NCBI GenBank assembly: GCA_003254905.1
Contig: QANU01094686.1
Span: 191,399 to 255,398 of the forward strand
Length of the DNA: 64,000 nucleotides
Direction of reading: 5' to 3'
From: Nissolia schottii
Lineage: Eukaryota > Streptophyta > Magnoliopsida > Fabales > Fabaceae
The number at the start of each line of letters is the position of its first letter. The stretch's first letter is position 1. Both the position numbers and the translations under genes were made by a program. The notes under the pieces are model-generated. The model made no database searches. It was given only the letters and a program-made list of their open reading frames with translations, and was not told where the DNA came from. Below, piece by piece: positions 22,976 through 35,687 of the stretch.

Positions 22976-25610
22976 TATAAGACCTAATAGTATTAGCTAA
23001 TACTATAAGGTGCCGCCTGGTAGGATAACACCTGATGGTACAAGATATGATAGTACAATGTCTGACAGTGTAATATAATAAATATGTTATACAAATTTTT
23101 ATATCATACAGTATTTGGTGTGCCATATAATTTTATTCTATCAAGAGTTTGTTGTGTTACATAAACAGTTGATATAAAAACAATATATATATCTATATAT
23201 AAATTGATATAAAAATATATAAATAATGAACATTTCATTGAATCAAAACTTCTCATGCTGTCTTTTTAAAAGAAAAAAAAGGCATTTCCAGTTTCCATGT
23301 CTACTTAGACCAAAATTTCTAAAATGTCAAAACCTTTTCATCAAATCCCTAAGTCATTTCCACCACCATTTGTCAAGATCCCATTTAATCAACTTTAGCA
23401 TAAAAGCAATTGTAGTTGTATTGGAAGATAAAAGCCCCAAATCTTATAATCATGCGTGTATGGAGAGAAGCAGAGAGTTAGAATAACACATAAAAGATTG
23501 GAGTGGATACAATAGTGAGGTTGCAATTTGTTCAGGAGGCCAAGTGCTAGACTAGGCGTTGGTGGTTGGTGGTCTAGCAGAGCTGCCTGTGTAGACATCG
23601 GTGATGGGTGGTGGTGGTCACTGATCTGTTCTACTTCCATGTCTAAAGGTTGCGAGAGAGAAAAATAGAGGCCCACCGTCACTATCTTGTGAGAGAGATG
23701 GTAGAAGAGCAAAGCCACTCTGCCGCAAGTAGTGGTGTACAGAGGTGGGCAGCGACGGATGACAATGGACAACATTGAGAGGCATGCTATGTTGGAAAAA
23801 TTGGCTCAAGCTGGACAGAATTAAAATTGATTTTATTTATGTTTTCTCTTTAAGATGTATATACTTGAAGATATCCTCAGATTTAATAATTTAAAATTAT
23901 TGGTATGGATATGGATAGATTTTAATAGGATATAAAAAATTTGATGAGATTTCAAATAAGGGCTCTTAGTAATTAAGAATCCCTTGACTATAAATAAAGC
24001 CAATAGCCTAGACGTGTGGTGGTGTGAGAGAACAAGATGTGAGGAACACTTTGGGTTATGAGAGAGGGTGTACAAAGGATTTTGGGTGTGGGAACCGATA
24101 AATATTCTTGTATTGTTTTTATCTCATAGTAAAAGTATTGATCCTCTAGAGTGGACATAAGCATGAGATTTGCCGTACCACGTTAAATTCTTGTGTCTCT
24201 TTACTAGTTTTCATCTTGTTATTTTCTTCTCTTTGGGTTTTTGTGCTTATATTTGGTATATTAGATTTGTACAATGTTATATTTGAGACCCGTTCCGTTT
24301 AGACTTTCCTCAACAACTGGTATTAGAGCTTGCGGCTTGGTATGGTCCAACAAATATGTGTGGCACAAGACCAAATCTTGTCAGATTTGCTAATTTGATG
24401 AAAAGAGAAAGAGGAGATGATGGATTGTGGAGTTGTACATGTTCATTGGTCGAAGTTTTGAATCGGGTAAAATCCTGAGATTTGGTTGATTCAGATAATG
24501 TGTAGTTGGTACCCGTGCTTTAAGACCAATGATACTTATTTAATCGCATATAATGGTCTTCATGGTTTTTTATGGAGGTTTGAACATGACTAGGCTGCTT
24601 GTATCAATGTGGAGTTGTTAACAATTTTCATGGTGGTGGAGCATTTGCCAAGGTGGAGATTTGTTAGGAAAATTGGCTCATGATTGATAGGATTGCAATT
24701 GATTTTATCTATGTTTTATCTTTAAGATGTATATACTTGAGAATATCCTTGGATTTGGTAACATTTAAATTATAGATGTGGATATAGATAGATTCTGTTA
24801 AGATATAGAAAATCTGTTGGGATTTGAAATAAGTACTCTTAGTTATTAAGAATCCTTGACTATTAATAAAGTCATTAGTCTAGATGTGTGGTAATGTGAG
24901 AGAACAAGATGTGAGGAATACTTCTTATAAGAGAGGGTGTACAAGGGATTTTGGTTGTGGAAACCATTGAATAATCTTATACTATTTTTATCTCATAGTG
25001 AAAGTATTGATCCTCTGGGGTGGACGTAGGCATGGGATTTGCCGAACCACGTTAAATTTTTGTGTCTCTTTACTTGTTATCATCTTGTTATTTTCTTCTC
25101 TTTGAGTTTTTGTGCTTGCATTTGATATATTGGATTTGTACGAGGTTGTATCTAAGACCTGATTTGCTACGCGTTTCCCCAATAGGCTGTTGTGGAGGTT
25201 AATAGTGGGGAGATATGGAGGCTTGGAAGAGAATGAGAACGTGGAAGAAAATAGAAAAAAAGGACTTGGATAATTTGAGATTTGGCAACATAATAATACT
25301 ATCAGGTTTAATCATGTCTCTTAAGGCCTCATAACTTTATCCTACAATTATAGGATACAAATGAGTTGGATCGTATAACATTTATATTATATTATGTTAC
25401 ACCAAACACATGATAAATTTAGATTTTATAGTATTAACTAATACTATCAAGTCTTATCCCATGTACCAAACGAGACATAAATTCAATTTTTATCATATGT
25501 TTGCATATCATAGGATAGTATAGTGTTGTATGGTCTTATCCATTTTTATCTTACAATCACCGTATTAAGTTATCAGGCCTCAAGTGACATGATTAGACCT
25601 GATAATATTA
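22976..25610. repeat. Possible degenerate inverted-repeat element, interrupted
   Basis: Sequence near 22985-23010 (AATAGTATTAGCTAATACTA) reappears inverted near 25435-25460 (TAGTATTAACTAATACTATC), with further inverted similarity around TGTTATA and TTTGGTGT. This suggests an old foldback or DNA element later split by the LTR element at 23790-25184. Tentative. Confidence 0.3.
23790..25184 (+). mobile_element. Small non-autonomous LTR element (TRIM/LARD-like)
   Basis: Two direct repeats, 23790-24315 (526 bases) and 24662-25184 (523 bases), enclose only 346 bases. The internal part starts two bases after the first LTR with TGGTATTAGAGCT (24318-24330), a primer-binding site of initiator-Met tRNA type. 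It ends with the purine-rich GCCAAGGTGGAGAT just before the second LTR. There is no room for gag or pol. The LTRs are visibly diverged from each other, so the insertion is old. LTR length is on the high side for TRIMs. Structure looks whole; target duplication is not clear. Confidence 0.82.
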
Positions 25611-25896
25611 TTTTTGGTTTTCCCCTTTGTTCAATGTTCTTATTCTCCACCAAGCCTCCATAACTCCCCATCGCCAACCTCCAATGCTCCACCACAGCCT
25701 GTTGCCTACCACCTACCACTGTCTTTTAGCATCGCCTGTCGCCCACCGCCTCTCAACGACGGCCATTGTTTCCCATTAGTGAAGATCAAGGAGCGGTTAC
25801 CAAGTCAATATTTCCGTCATTGCTATAATTTTCACCACTATGTAAGGATCAATAGTTGGAGGAGTTACAAGAAATAGAAGCAACAGGAGCACCGCT

Positions 25897-26251
25897 TGTT
25901 GGGAAAGGCGTGTATATGTAGCGAAAAAATCACTAGCACGCAGTAGAAATAATAACCTTCTTTGCTTGAATTGCACCTATGAAAAGCGTAATATATGACA
26001 AACAATATATTCAAGAGTGCGAAAATTAGATAGGCAAAGTAGAGAGAGCAAGAGGGACAAAAAACCACGAGACCTAGACCAAAAATAATTTCACTGTAGA
26101 ATACCAATGAGTACAATAAAAAAGTTCCACGAAAGGAATCTCAAATATGAAAGTCTACTCACTATTAAAAGGGTGTATAAATATTAAAGCAACATGCTTA
26201 AAAGACCCATATAGGGTAAAAGCAGTACAACCAAATAGAAGATAAAAATAT
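25897..26251 (-). mobile_element. Truncated solo copia LTR
   Basis: Begins TGTTGGG and follows the 5' LTR at 2401 for about 355 bases with small differences (shared ACGCAGTAGAAATAATAA and CGTAATATATGACAAACAAT), then stops. No internal sequence is attached. Fossil of the same family as the element at the left window edge. Confidence 0.8.
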
Positions 26252-28030
26252 ACTAACTGGTGATTCCTACGGTGACTCTATGTTGTTTTTGCTGACTAGC
26301 TAACCTGGCTTTATTGACTATGACGACTAGTTGGTCTGACCCTGATGCTACGACAAGGCTTGTGCTACTTTAATACTCTTTTATGGTTACTTTATCTAAC
26401 TATGCAGTTACTACTTCCTCATGTTCCTCAATTATAGTAGATGTTGTACTTACTAACTATTACATAAATGGCTTGACTTGCCTAGTTAACTATCCAATGA
26501 TCATTATTGGCTAGCGGCTATTTGTGTACTAACTAACTATTGGGACAAAGGTGAGCACTGTTGATTAAGGCGGGTACTGTTGTGCTGTCTAAGGCGAGTA
26601 TTGTTGTGCAAGCTAAGGTGGGTACTGTGTTGGCTACCTTACTCTGGTTAGCTACTAATAGATATGGCATGACTAGTTAACTGCCCTACGGTTATCATGG
26701 GTTCATGGCATCTATGCTTGATTAGATGTTATTTTTGTATTTTCTAATTGATGGAGTATTGGCAACTACTGTGCTGGATAATTTCCTCGCTAAGGGTGAC
26801 TATATGTTATTGGACGGCCACTAATGGTTTATTGGATACCATTTGAGTTAACTGTTATGACCTCGGAATAGGGGTACTACTGCGTTGGGCTAACTGTTGG
26901 GGATTTACTAATGGTTACTGTTATACTAACTAACTATCTTGGAGCTATTAACTAGGTTGACATATTTATAATGATTGCTGCTGCTGAACTACTTTCTGAC
27001 TGTTGGAACTGTATTGGGTTACCGAGTCTATGGGTATGTTAAATCTAGGAACAAGACTTATCGAGTATGTTAGACTCATGCTATGGTATTGATCTTATAC
27101 AGTTGATCTAAGTTAATTATGAATCTTGAGTTTGCTATCTAAGATGCACAAGGTACACTTAATTATAATGTTAATTATCTTGGTAATCTAACTACAACTC
27201 GTGTACTAAAATTATCTTATATCTATATAACCTATGTTACCAACCAACTATGGGAAGTTTGGTCAATTCCTATCATGCTATAACTAACTATATAGGTCTC
27301 TACCTAAGCCTACACATGCAAGCAACATTGAGCATATAATTAAGGTAATAAATAATTAACTAGCTGATTCATTAGCTAGATAAATAAATAAACATTGAAC
27401 TAATTAATTAATTACATAACTTGATCAATCAATAACTAATTAACTGTATAACTAAAACATGTGAACACAACTGACTCGATTGATGTACGCATCGGGACCT
27501 CTACTTACCTAGAAGGAATGACAACTGAGGAGCACTGCACTAAGAGCTCCGAGTTGCATAGTGTTGACACTTAGATTGGTCGACAAATACCCCACCATGA
27601 GAAAACTTATAACTGAAGAAAACTTACTACTCTAGGGTGTTGCGGTAGCGAACTAGCATCACCATGGCTGTCATGGACTGCCACAACACTACTACCACCA
27701 AAGTAGTGGCGTCGAGGGCTACCATCCTAAAAGACTAACTACTTACTCTAAGGGAGGACATTGCATCCTCACCAAAAAGAACTTGAGTCAAAAAGTCCCA
27801 GCACTGGGTAGAACCTTAGACGCTCTAGGGGAATTAGCGACTTTAGCTTGCTTGTGGCTTTTTATTTATAAGAGGAGGAGAACCTCCTCCTTAGGAAAGT
27901 TGAGGCAGCTAGGGTTTCTAGAATTCTCATGTTGCTGCAATGCCCTTCCGAGATACATGACATCACATTCTCCCCCTTTAAAAGAATTTGGTCCCCAAAT
28001 GCAACTAATCTGAATAGGGTAACCAAAACA
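26252..28030 (-). mobile_element. Ty3/gypsy LTR remnant with polypurine tract
   Basis: On the minus strand the sequence at 27983-27969 is a polypurine tract, AAAGGGGGAGAATG, followed by TGATGTCATG. This is the arrangement seen at the start of a 3' LTR in chromovirus-type gypsy elements (Tekay/Del-like). The LTR would run down towards about 26260; it contains three tandem units of about 27 bases around GGCGGGTACTGTTGTG (26567-26630) and a TATA motif near 27870. Incomplete and old; lower border uncertain. Confidence 0.55.
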
Positions 28031-29545
28031 CGACTGACTTGGAATTACGAGTCTGGATTTTGGACTTGTCCAAAGGTTGTACGTTGCCCCTCATGACACT
28101 ACTTTGATATACCTTAGCCTTGCTGGAAGGATACTGGTCATGTAGGGATAACATGGTGACTTATTTGTTGATTGAAAACACGTGAATTGTGAGTTCGAAA
28201 GAAGACATAACTGACACTTGAACGTTGACTTTCTAACTGTTCCTAGACGTACTAACACTAGACTTGCTTACTGGGCTCTAGACATGATTATTCTTAACTA
28301 ATATTAGACATGACTTAGGTAAATAACTTAGCAAATGAATTAGACGTAAAAATCAACATAGTTAGTAACTACTTAGTATGATATGCAGACATTAGGACAA
28401 TAGACGCTAATAATCCAGTAATTCATACAACTAACGACTTAGATAGAATAGCGAATATGCAAAGTCATAGTATCAAGTTAGGATCTGCCCAAATAGATAG
28501 TAATCAGATGAGGTGCATGTGATCGATGTATGTAACTTGTTGTGAGAGTAGTAGTGCAGACAAAGTAGTCTAGATACACAATAAAACACTAAGGTAGCAA
28601 ACTTATTGTTTATGTTGTTTGTAATTGTTGGCACAAGTTTAGAGTACTCGGTGAGTTCCAGACATGGGTTTAGTGTACCCACAAATCCTTAGTATATCCT
28701 ACAGGTTTAGTGTACCCTTTACTATACCACAGAGACTTCTCTAAGCAAAGCAAGGAGGAAGACCAATAAGACCAATCTTTCATTGACTGAGGATTGAGAA
28801 CCGATTTCTCCTCGACCACTCGTAAGGAGGTGGATAGATTCAATATCAGTACCCTGCATGGCATCTTAGTTACCGGTGATCTGCATGACACTGTCGTTTA
28901 GCTAGGCAAGTTGTGCAGATACACCGTAAGGCCTAATGTACAGCTCGACAGACTCAGCAGTGGTGTTGTTGTCTATAGTGTTTGTGCTAGTGCTTGTATA
29001 GTTATTTATGGTTGTGCTTCCATTTATCTTAGTATGCTTCCATATTATATATGACTTATTAGTACTTTGTATGCATACATGTATTGTTTAATTATTACTT
29101 AAATGTTAATTATTAATATATGATTAACCATGTTTTAGTATACGCTATGTTCTGTGGTACCGTGATATCTATTCACTAAGCGATTAACTCACTCCTCATC
29201 TATTTGTTTCAGTCAGGTTGAGACTTATGGAGTTGATCCTTTTAGTGTAGTGATAGTACTAGTCTCTGAGTTGATGATGAGCTCCACTTTGTAGTGGAGT
29301 AATCAATGTTTTAGTTTGTAGTTGCTTCAATGGGTCACGGGCAGGGTCTTCGTACGTTATGATTAGTAATAGGATTTATAATTAGTAATTAGTTAGGCAC
29401 ATAAAACAGTTATCACATATGAAAAATAGTTTGAAATATAGTTTTCTCAGTTATATGTTAACTATGTTCACGTTTTAGCACGTTTAGAAGCTTCTGCAAG
29501 GGAACTAGTCCCTTGTATGCCAGTCTTGACTTTAGGGTTGTGACA
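28030..29545. other. Degraded repeat sequence
   Basis: AT-rich with no gene. The end at about 29531-29545 (GGGTTGTGACA) looks like an LTR terminus, and short direct repeats of GTTTAGTGTACCC occur near 28672 and 28706. Probably continuation of LTR-element debris; family not determined. Confidence 0.4.
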
Positions 29546-29739
29546 CTTCTAAAAATAGCTGCATAAATATTTTCATAAATAACTACTTCCATAAATAAAG
29601 AAATTTCTTAACAAATAAATAATTTCATAGTCATTAAAAGAAAATAATAAATTCCTCCTCTTAGGGTTTCATAAAAAATGCATAATAAACTAATTTCTAA
29701 AGTAAATACATGGTCTAAAAATAGACCGCGAAGAAAGTC

Positions 29740-30090
29740 ATTCACTTGTAATAACAGACAACTAGGGACACCTGACAGTGAAAGCTCCTAAGCATGGACA
29801 CCCTGTGTGGAGGCACTGCTTCCCATAAAGAAAGAAATACTAGAGCTAAGAGAAAGTTATAGCTAAAACGCAACCTTCACGAGCTCTTTGAGTGAATTAG
29901 CAAGTCTAAATACTTTGAAAAGATTTCTATTTATAGGGGAAGATCAACAACCCTTGTACTTTGACTAAATAACGTGGGATTTGTCTTCGTACCGCTGCAA
30001 TGATCTTTAACCACTACAGAGATCTGTTATGCACCGCCATACCCAAACCGCGGCAACGCTGAAATGTGCGTTGCAAGTCCTCAATTTTTT
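29740..30090 (-). mobile_element. LTR-like remnant related to 20150-20440
   Basis: Shares GAGCTCTTTGAGTGAATTAG and TTCTATTTATAGGGGAAG with the remnant near 20230-20440, with the TATA motif again readable on the minus strand. Incomplete and old. Confidence 0.55.
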
Positions 30091-30106
30091 TTAAAACCAG
30101 TCATTA

Positions 30107-31450
30107 CAGAAGGGTAAGAAAATTATCTTTAGAGGTTAACATGGAGTGAGAAAGCATATGACCGCATAGTTTATGTGTTCGAGCCTGTGGGATGGAGTAT
30201 ATCATTTGATTCAAGCACACAGTCTTGCTATTTTGTTTGTTGGGATTTACATGTTATTCCACTGGGCATTAGGTGATTATTTTGGGAAAATCAAGATACA
30301 CTCTGAAAGGTTTAAAAAATTATCTCTAGAGGTTAACCGTCTTCCTATCAATAAGGTTTCACGATCTAAAGTTAAAAAAATCGTAGTAATGCTCGTTTTG
30401 GTCCTTAAAATTGTAATAGCTAGTGTCACTTTGGTCCCTGAAATTCAAAATATGATTTCTTAATCCTTGAAATTGTAAGTCATAGGTCAAGTTAGTCCTT
30501 TAGTGTATTATCATTCATGCTTTTGCTAATTTATCACCATTTAGGACTGGAAATGTAGTTGTAACAACAAATGAGCCTACAAATAAGATTGTGGTATCAC
30601 TTAGGATTGAAAATGTGATTGTGGCAACATTTAGGACTGCAAATCTCAATTACTACCATAACTTCATTTACAACACCAGATGTTGCCACAACTCATTTGC
30701 ATTCCCATATAATGCCACAAGCCCACAACTCATTTGTAACCTTAGTTATTGTCACAATATCATTTAATATGATAAATTAGTGAAAACGTGAATAATAATG
30801 AATGAAAGACTAACTTGACCCATCACTTATAATTTCAAGGATTAAAAAGTCAGATTTTGAATTCCAATGACTTAAGTGATCCGACCTCACAATTTCAAGA
30901 ACGAAAACATTACCCCTAAAAAAAAATCTAAAGGCAAAGTTGTACATAGAAATTCTAAGGACGAAGTTCATAAATCATAAAATTGAAGTTTGTAATACCA
31001 GCAAAGAAGAAAGTTTAAATGGGGGAAAACTTTTGTCATAGTCTAAGGTTAAAACAAAATCAATAAATTTATTGAACACTTATAAAGATATTTACGTACT
31101 TACAAGTTACCTACTAATGAAAAATCAACCATGTGAACTAATCTATTGATAGATTCGCGATATATTTAAACAGTGAGTAATGCTAGAGAACTCGATGAAT
31201 CTAATCAAGGAATTTAATATTAATCGTAGTGCCAATTAGATAAAATAGAGTAATATCCACTTATTCATTCAATTTATTCCGTGATTACTAATCACATGAC
31301 ATCATTCTGACACTTTTGTTAAACATTTTTGTCATTCAACATTTTTGTTGAACAATTAAGTGTATTCTTATACATTTTTTTCCTAAAAAAATTTACACAA
31401 ATTTTGTTTTTCATTTCTTTGGATAATAAAAAATATCATGTTATCAACGA
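30107..31450 (+). repeat. Duplicated non-coding block B2 (partner 13040-13650)
   Basis: Collinear with block A2 but longer, because of a partial local duplication at 30110-30336 (AAATTATCTTTAGAGGTTAAC appears twice in variant form) and the 534-bp Mutator-like insertion at 30383-30916. It ends about 400 bases before MORF8. Confidence 0.85.
30383..30916. mobile_element. Mutator-like non-autonomous element with target duplication
   Basis: Inverted ends of about 130 bases (left GTAGTAATGCTCGTTTTGGT; right ending GAACGAAAACATTACCCC) carry 'GTCC' and 'CCTTGAAATTGTAAGT' motifs. It is flanked by TAAAAAAATC (30373-30382) and TAAAAAAAAATC (30917-30928), and the unfilled partner near 13115 has one such site. 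Length 534 bases, no coding sequence. Confidence 0.85.
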
Positions 31451-31761
31451 TGATTAAATACTCATTTAGATTGATTTATAATAAAAATATTTTTCTAATG
31501 GAATTTTTTTAAATAAAATATATAAAAAATACTTTAAGTGATATCCAAACGCTTTTAAAATCATAAAATATTTATATAAAAAAATAGTTTTATTTTAAAT
31601 AAAGCCAATCCAAACCATACTTAAATAAATAAATAAATAAACCACAAATGACATGATTCCATTTTAGGGCAGCAAGTAGATATTTTAACCCAAACGAAAG
31701 GACCGTTCTGGAAACAAGCACATACCCATCCCCTCCTCTCCTCACACCCTCCCTTATATCA

Positions 31762-31775
31762 AAACCCTAAACCCT
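31762..31775 (+). promoter_or_regulatory. Telo-box in the MORF8 leader region
   Basis: AAACCCTAAACCCT lies 76 bases before the MORF8 start codon. Telo-boxes are known in promoters of plant translation and organelle genes; a pyrimidine-rich (CT) leader follows. Function here is inferred. Confidence 0.55.
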
Positions 31776-31850
31776 CTCTACAATTCTATTTATCTCTCTC
31801 CTTCACACTCTCTGTTCCTCACTTCTCTAACCTTCTCCTCCTTCGCAACG

Positions 31851-34090
31851 ATGGCGACTCAGATCTTCTCCCGAATCATCCCCAAATCCCTAACCCTAGC
31901 TCCCTTCGTCACCCGCTCATTCTCTTCCTCCTACGCCGCACTTCCCCACTCCTCCTCCTCCCTCTCCGCCCTCTCCTTCCTCCGCCGCCTCCGCCCCATC
32001 TCCGCCGCATCCCCCTCCCTCCGCTACCTCCTCCTCCCACCTTCCCCATCCGCGCACCGAATCTTCTCCACGCGCGCCACCACCTCCTCCCTCAACGACC
32101 CGAACCCTAACTGGTCCAACCGTCCCCCGAAGGAGACCATCCTCCTCGACGGCTGCGACTTCGAGCACTGGCTCGTCGTCATGGAGAAGCCTGAGGGCGA
32201 CCCCACCCGCGATGATATCATCGACAGCTACATCAAAACCCTCGCCCAGGTCGTCGGCAGGTATATTTAATAATCGCATCAAATTAGAGGAAATTAATCG
32301 TCGATTGTTTGTTAAATTAATGTTAATTGAGTTATTTTTTAGCTGCGTGATTCAAGTTTGTTTCTTGTGTTTTTTTTTTTAAATCGAATTTTGATGTGTT
32401 GGTTATTAGATGATTATTGTTCTGTATTAGAAAGTAATGTGTTGTTTTTTGAAGGTGAAAAATAAATTCCAAAAATATAGTTCTTTTTGTGCCTGTTTTC
32501 ATATCAAGAATTTGGTAGTCATGAGATAGAGAAAAAGGAGATTAATTTTCATTCACGGCACAAAATGGTTTGCACGGTCTATGAATCACATATATACTAT
32601 CATTTATGATGAGAGTCATAATTGGTTTTGTTATGGTTGAAGAAAAATTATATAAGGGCTATTTGTGTTCAGTTTATATTGGAAAGCTGTGTCAATTGAG
32701 ATTTGAGATGCTGACTGTTAGGACGATGGATGTGATGGTGGTATAAATCTGATCATTTGGTAAATGGTCTGTGTGGTTTGTTCTTTTGTCTTTGTAGTGA
32801 AGAAGAAGCAAGGATGAAGATATATTCGGTTTCAACCAGGCACTACTATGCATTTGGGGCACTTGTATCTGAAGAACTTTCATACAAAATCAAAGGTTAA
32901 CGTTACTCAGAACTTTTTTTCCCCCCTTTTCTGTTGCATTTTATTTATATTGTTTTTACTAGTAATTAATACAGATTTCATTTTTGTTTTGTGGAATTTC
33001 AGAATTGCCTAGAGTTCGGTGGGTTCTTCCTGACTCATATTTGAATGTCAAGGAGAAAGATTATGGAGGTAAAGTCCCTCGTTCTCTTCCCTGGCTCTGG
33101 TTTTTCTGTCTCTCTGTGTAATCAATATCTGAGCTGAGGCATAGCTCTACGTGGGCATTGTGTTTCAAGCAGAATATTTTTGTCTAAACACATTCCTCTG
33201 TGTACTTGTTATGTTTCTTCCTCTTAAATCCTGTTATCTGCCAACCAAAGAAAACTGTTTAGAAAGTGGTTAGGTTTTGTTTAACAGCATTAGAATGTAA
33301 TCTCTTGCACATAGCGTGTCGTATTTCTGGATGCGAAAGTTTTATAATCCCACGTAATGCTTTGTGGACTTTCTTGTTTCTCTCACCAGGTGAGCCCTTT
33401 ATCAATGGGCAAGCAGTTCCTTATGATCCGAAGTATCATGAAGAATGGGTTAGGAACAACGCTCGGGCAAACGAAAGGAACAGGCGCAATGACAGGCCTC
33501 GTAATGCTGACAGGTCAAGAAACTTTGAGAGGAGGAGGGAAAATGTGGTGAACAGAGATATGCAGGGCAGACCTGGTCCTGGTCCTAACATGGGTGGTGG
33601 ACCTCCTGGCAATGCAGGCGGGTACCCTCCCAACAATGCAGGTGGATATGGTCCTCCTGGCAACATGGGTGGTGGTGGACCCCCTCCTAGTGGCGGCCCA
33701 GGTGGATTTCCTCCTCAGAATGCAGGAGGATATGCACCTCAGAATGCAGGAGGATATGCACCTCAGAATGCAGGTGGCTACGCACCTCAGAATGCAGGAG
33801 GCGCTCCTCAGAATGCAGGTGGCTACTCACCTCAGAATGCAGGAGGCCCTTACCCTCCTCCTCCCCCCCCAAACATGGGTGGTGCCCCTCCTAACAGTGG
33901 TTATGGCCCTATGGGAGGTATGCCGCAGAATAACTATGCCGGCAACATGGGAGGAGCGCCACCAAACCAGAACATGGGACCACCAAATGCAGGATGGTCA
34001 AACAATGCTCCCAACAGAGACTACCAGTCTAGAGATGTTCCAAACAGGGACATGGGAGGCCCTGCTGGTGGGAACCCATATGGTGCCTGA
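31851..34090 (+). CDS. MORF8: Multiple organellar RNA editing factor 8 (MORF8/RIP1)
   Basis: A protein of 424 residues in four exons: 31851-32260, 32798-32895, 33003-33068 and 33390-34090; all GT-AG, frame closes. Residues 1-80 are Ser/Arg/Pro-rich, an organelle transit sequence. The MORF domain spans about 94-214 (KETILLDGCDFEHWLVVMEK at its start, through MKIYSVSTRHYYAFGALVSE, to NGQAVPYDPKYHEEWV). A long Arg/Asn-rich then Pro/Gly/Asn-rich low-complexity tail follows. MORF8/RIP1 is dual-targeted to plastids and mitochondria, binds PPR editing factors and is needed for many C-to-U sites (known); the long Pro/Gly tail and length separate it from the shorter MORFs. The tail carries six 8-residue PQNAGGYA-type repeats (300-346). 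A telo-box precedes the gene. Confidence 0.95.
33713..33853 (+). repeat. Coding 24-bp minisatellite in MORF8
   Basis: Six tandem units starting CCTCAGAATGCAGG encode PQNAGGYA, PQNAGGYA, PQNAGGYA, PQNAGGA (one codon short), PQNAGGYS and PQNAGGPY. Units 1 and 2 are identical in DNA, which suggests recent expansion. The frame is kept in all units. Confidence 0.95.
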
Positions 34091-35600
34091 GATTGTGATC
34101 TGCAGAGATTATTGTGCCCAATGTAGATAATGAATTGTCTCCGAGACAACGACAACGTAGGGTTTATGTTATTTTTATTGAAGGAATTATAATGTAGTAG
34201 TTTTGCTTATTACTCTACTTCCTAATGAACCTGCATGTTATGGAATTGATTTTACAATTTTTAAGGCTAGATGCGATTATTTTGTTTGCGAACTTGCAAT
34301 ATTGTACGACAAATGGTATTGAACTGGGAAGATTTTGTTTGTCCATTTCAATGTATGTCGTTGAAAATAAAATTTTAAGGGAGAATCTCTACATTTGAGC
34401 TATTGGTGAATTGAAGTAGAAGTGTAAAATGAGGTGAAATTGTGTAAGTGAAGTTTCAATATGCACTTACAATTATGCACTATAAATATTAACTTACAAT
34501 GAGGAAGTATTTAACGGTGATTATTACTCATAAAAAATAACGGCGATCATCATATATTTTGTTTCTTCCATTTTTTTTTCGACGTGATCTAAATTTTGCT
34601 AATTAGAAAGCTTTAGTTTTTTTATTTCTTATCACCAACCAAACTCTTACAGCTTATGTTTTAAGATATTATCGTATTTTATAAGCAATCAACCATATAC
34701 TATTTCGTATGTATGGTATTAAATATAATTATGGAAAGAGTTAAATATTTATAATAAGATAGGATATGATACTATATTATTGGACCGTTGCATAGAAGTT
34801 CATTCATTCTCTGAAAATTTAATTCATTTTTCATTAATATTAAAATTCAAAATTTTTAACTCAATGTATAAGATATTTGATATTTAGGTGTAAATGTTTG
34901 AAATTGATTTTGACCGTCACTAAAAATAAGAGAGTTTCATTTCTAGAATCTTAAAATCGATTCTAAGGTTCAATCTTAACGAACGTCATTAGTAGAGTTC
35001 CAAACCCACTAGTTTAACTCAGCTAATCCTTATTTTTGGTGAATAAAATTTTTGGTGAGTTTGACACCGGTAAATATACTACAACATGCCTTCAGATTTT
35101 AAGTTCTTTAAACATTTAAAGAAACAATTATAAATCATTCACTAAAATAATCTTTATATCAATTGTAAAATTTAAAAATGCTTACCGATTATTCACTAAA
35201 ATAATTCTCAAATTGATCGTGAGAATCATCAAGTATTAAAAAGTCATTTTAATATCTTAAAAATTAAAACATACTATTTTTAATATCTCGATGTCTTTTT
35301 ATAATGAGTTCCTAATCAACAAAAATCACTTTTTCATTCTCATCTATTCCAAATGTTATACATGAGTTATATATTATTAATGGATAGTGAAAAATTAAAC
35401 ATAAAATTATCTCTGCCCCCTCATGTGGCGCGAGTCAGCGAGTGGAAGAGTTGAAACACTATGAAATTGACCGGGTAAAACGGATATTCTACATAAAACT
35501 GTTTTTAAAATATAATTTTTTATATATTAATTTGTTTTTATCTTAACCGTCAGATTAATTTTTGGATGGCCAGGATTCAGGAACCATCATGGTCCCAGAA
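34091..35600. other. MORF8-IPT9 spacer
   Basis: About 1.5 kb of AT-rich sequence: MORF8 3' region up to about 34380, then nothing recognised. A short GC-richer patch lies near 35417-35460. Confidence 0.55.
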
Positions 35601-35606
35601 CTACAA

Positions 35607-35612
35607 GGCCCA
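35607..35612 (-). promoter_or_regulatory. Site II motif upstream of IPT9
   Basis: GGCCCA (TGGGCC on the minus strand) lies 76 bases before the IPT9 start codon. Site II elements mark many organelle-protein genes in plants. A six-base match alone is weak evidence. Confidence 0.35.
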
Positions 35613-35687
35613 TTCAAAAGAGCTCCTATCATATCTTCGTTCGAAGTTGGAATGCTCGTGTTCTACACTCTCAGCTGAAGCGGAAGA

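Noticed and set aside
29160-29545. Defined gypsy LTR
   Set aside because: Only a terminal GGGTTGTGACA resemblance; no matching second LTR or primer-binding site found.
31917-32282. Minus-strand open frame of 121 codons over MORF8 exon 1
   Set aside because: Antisense shadow of GC-rich, Ser-rich transit peptide codons; low-complexity Glu/Gly/Val translation.
33594-34130. 178-codon open frame over the MORF8 tail
   Set aside because: Frame-shifted shadow of the 24-base repeat; the in-frame reading continues the MORF domain.
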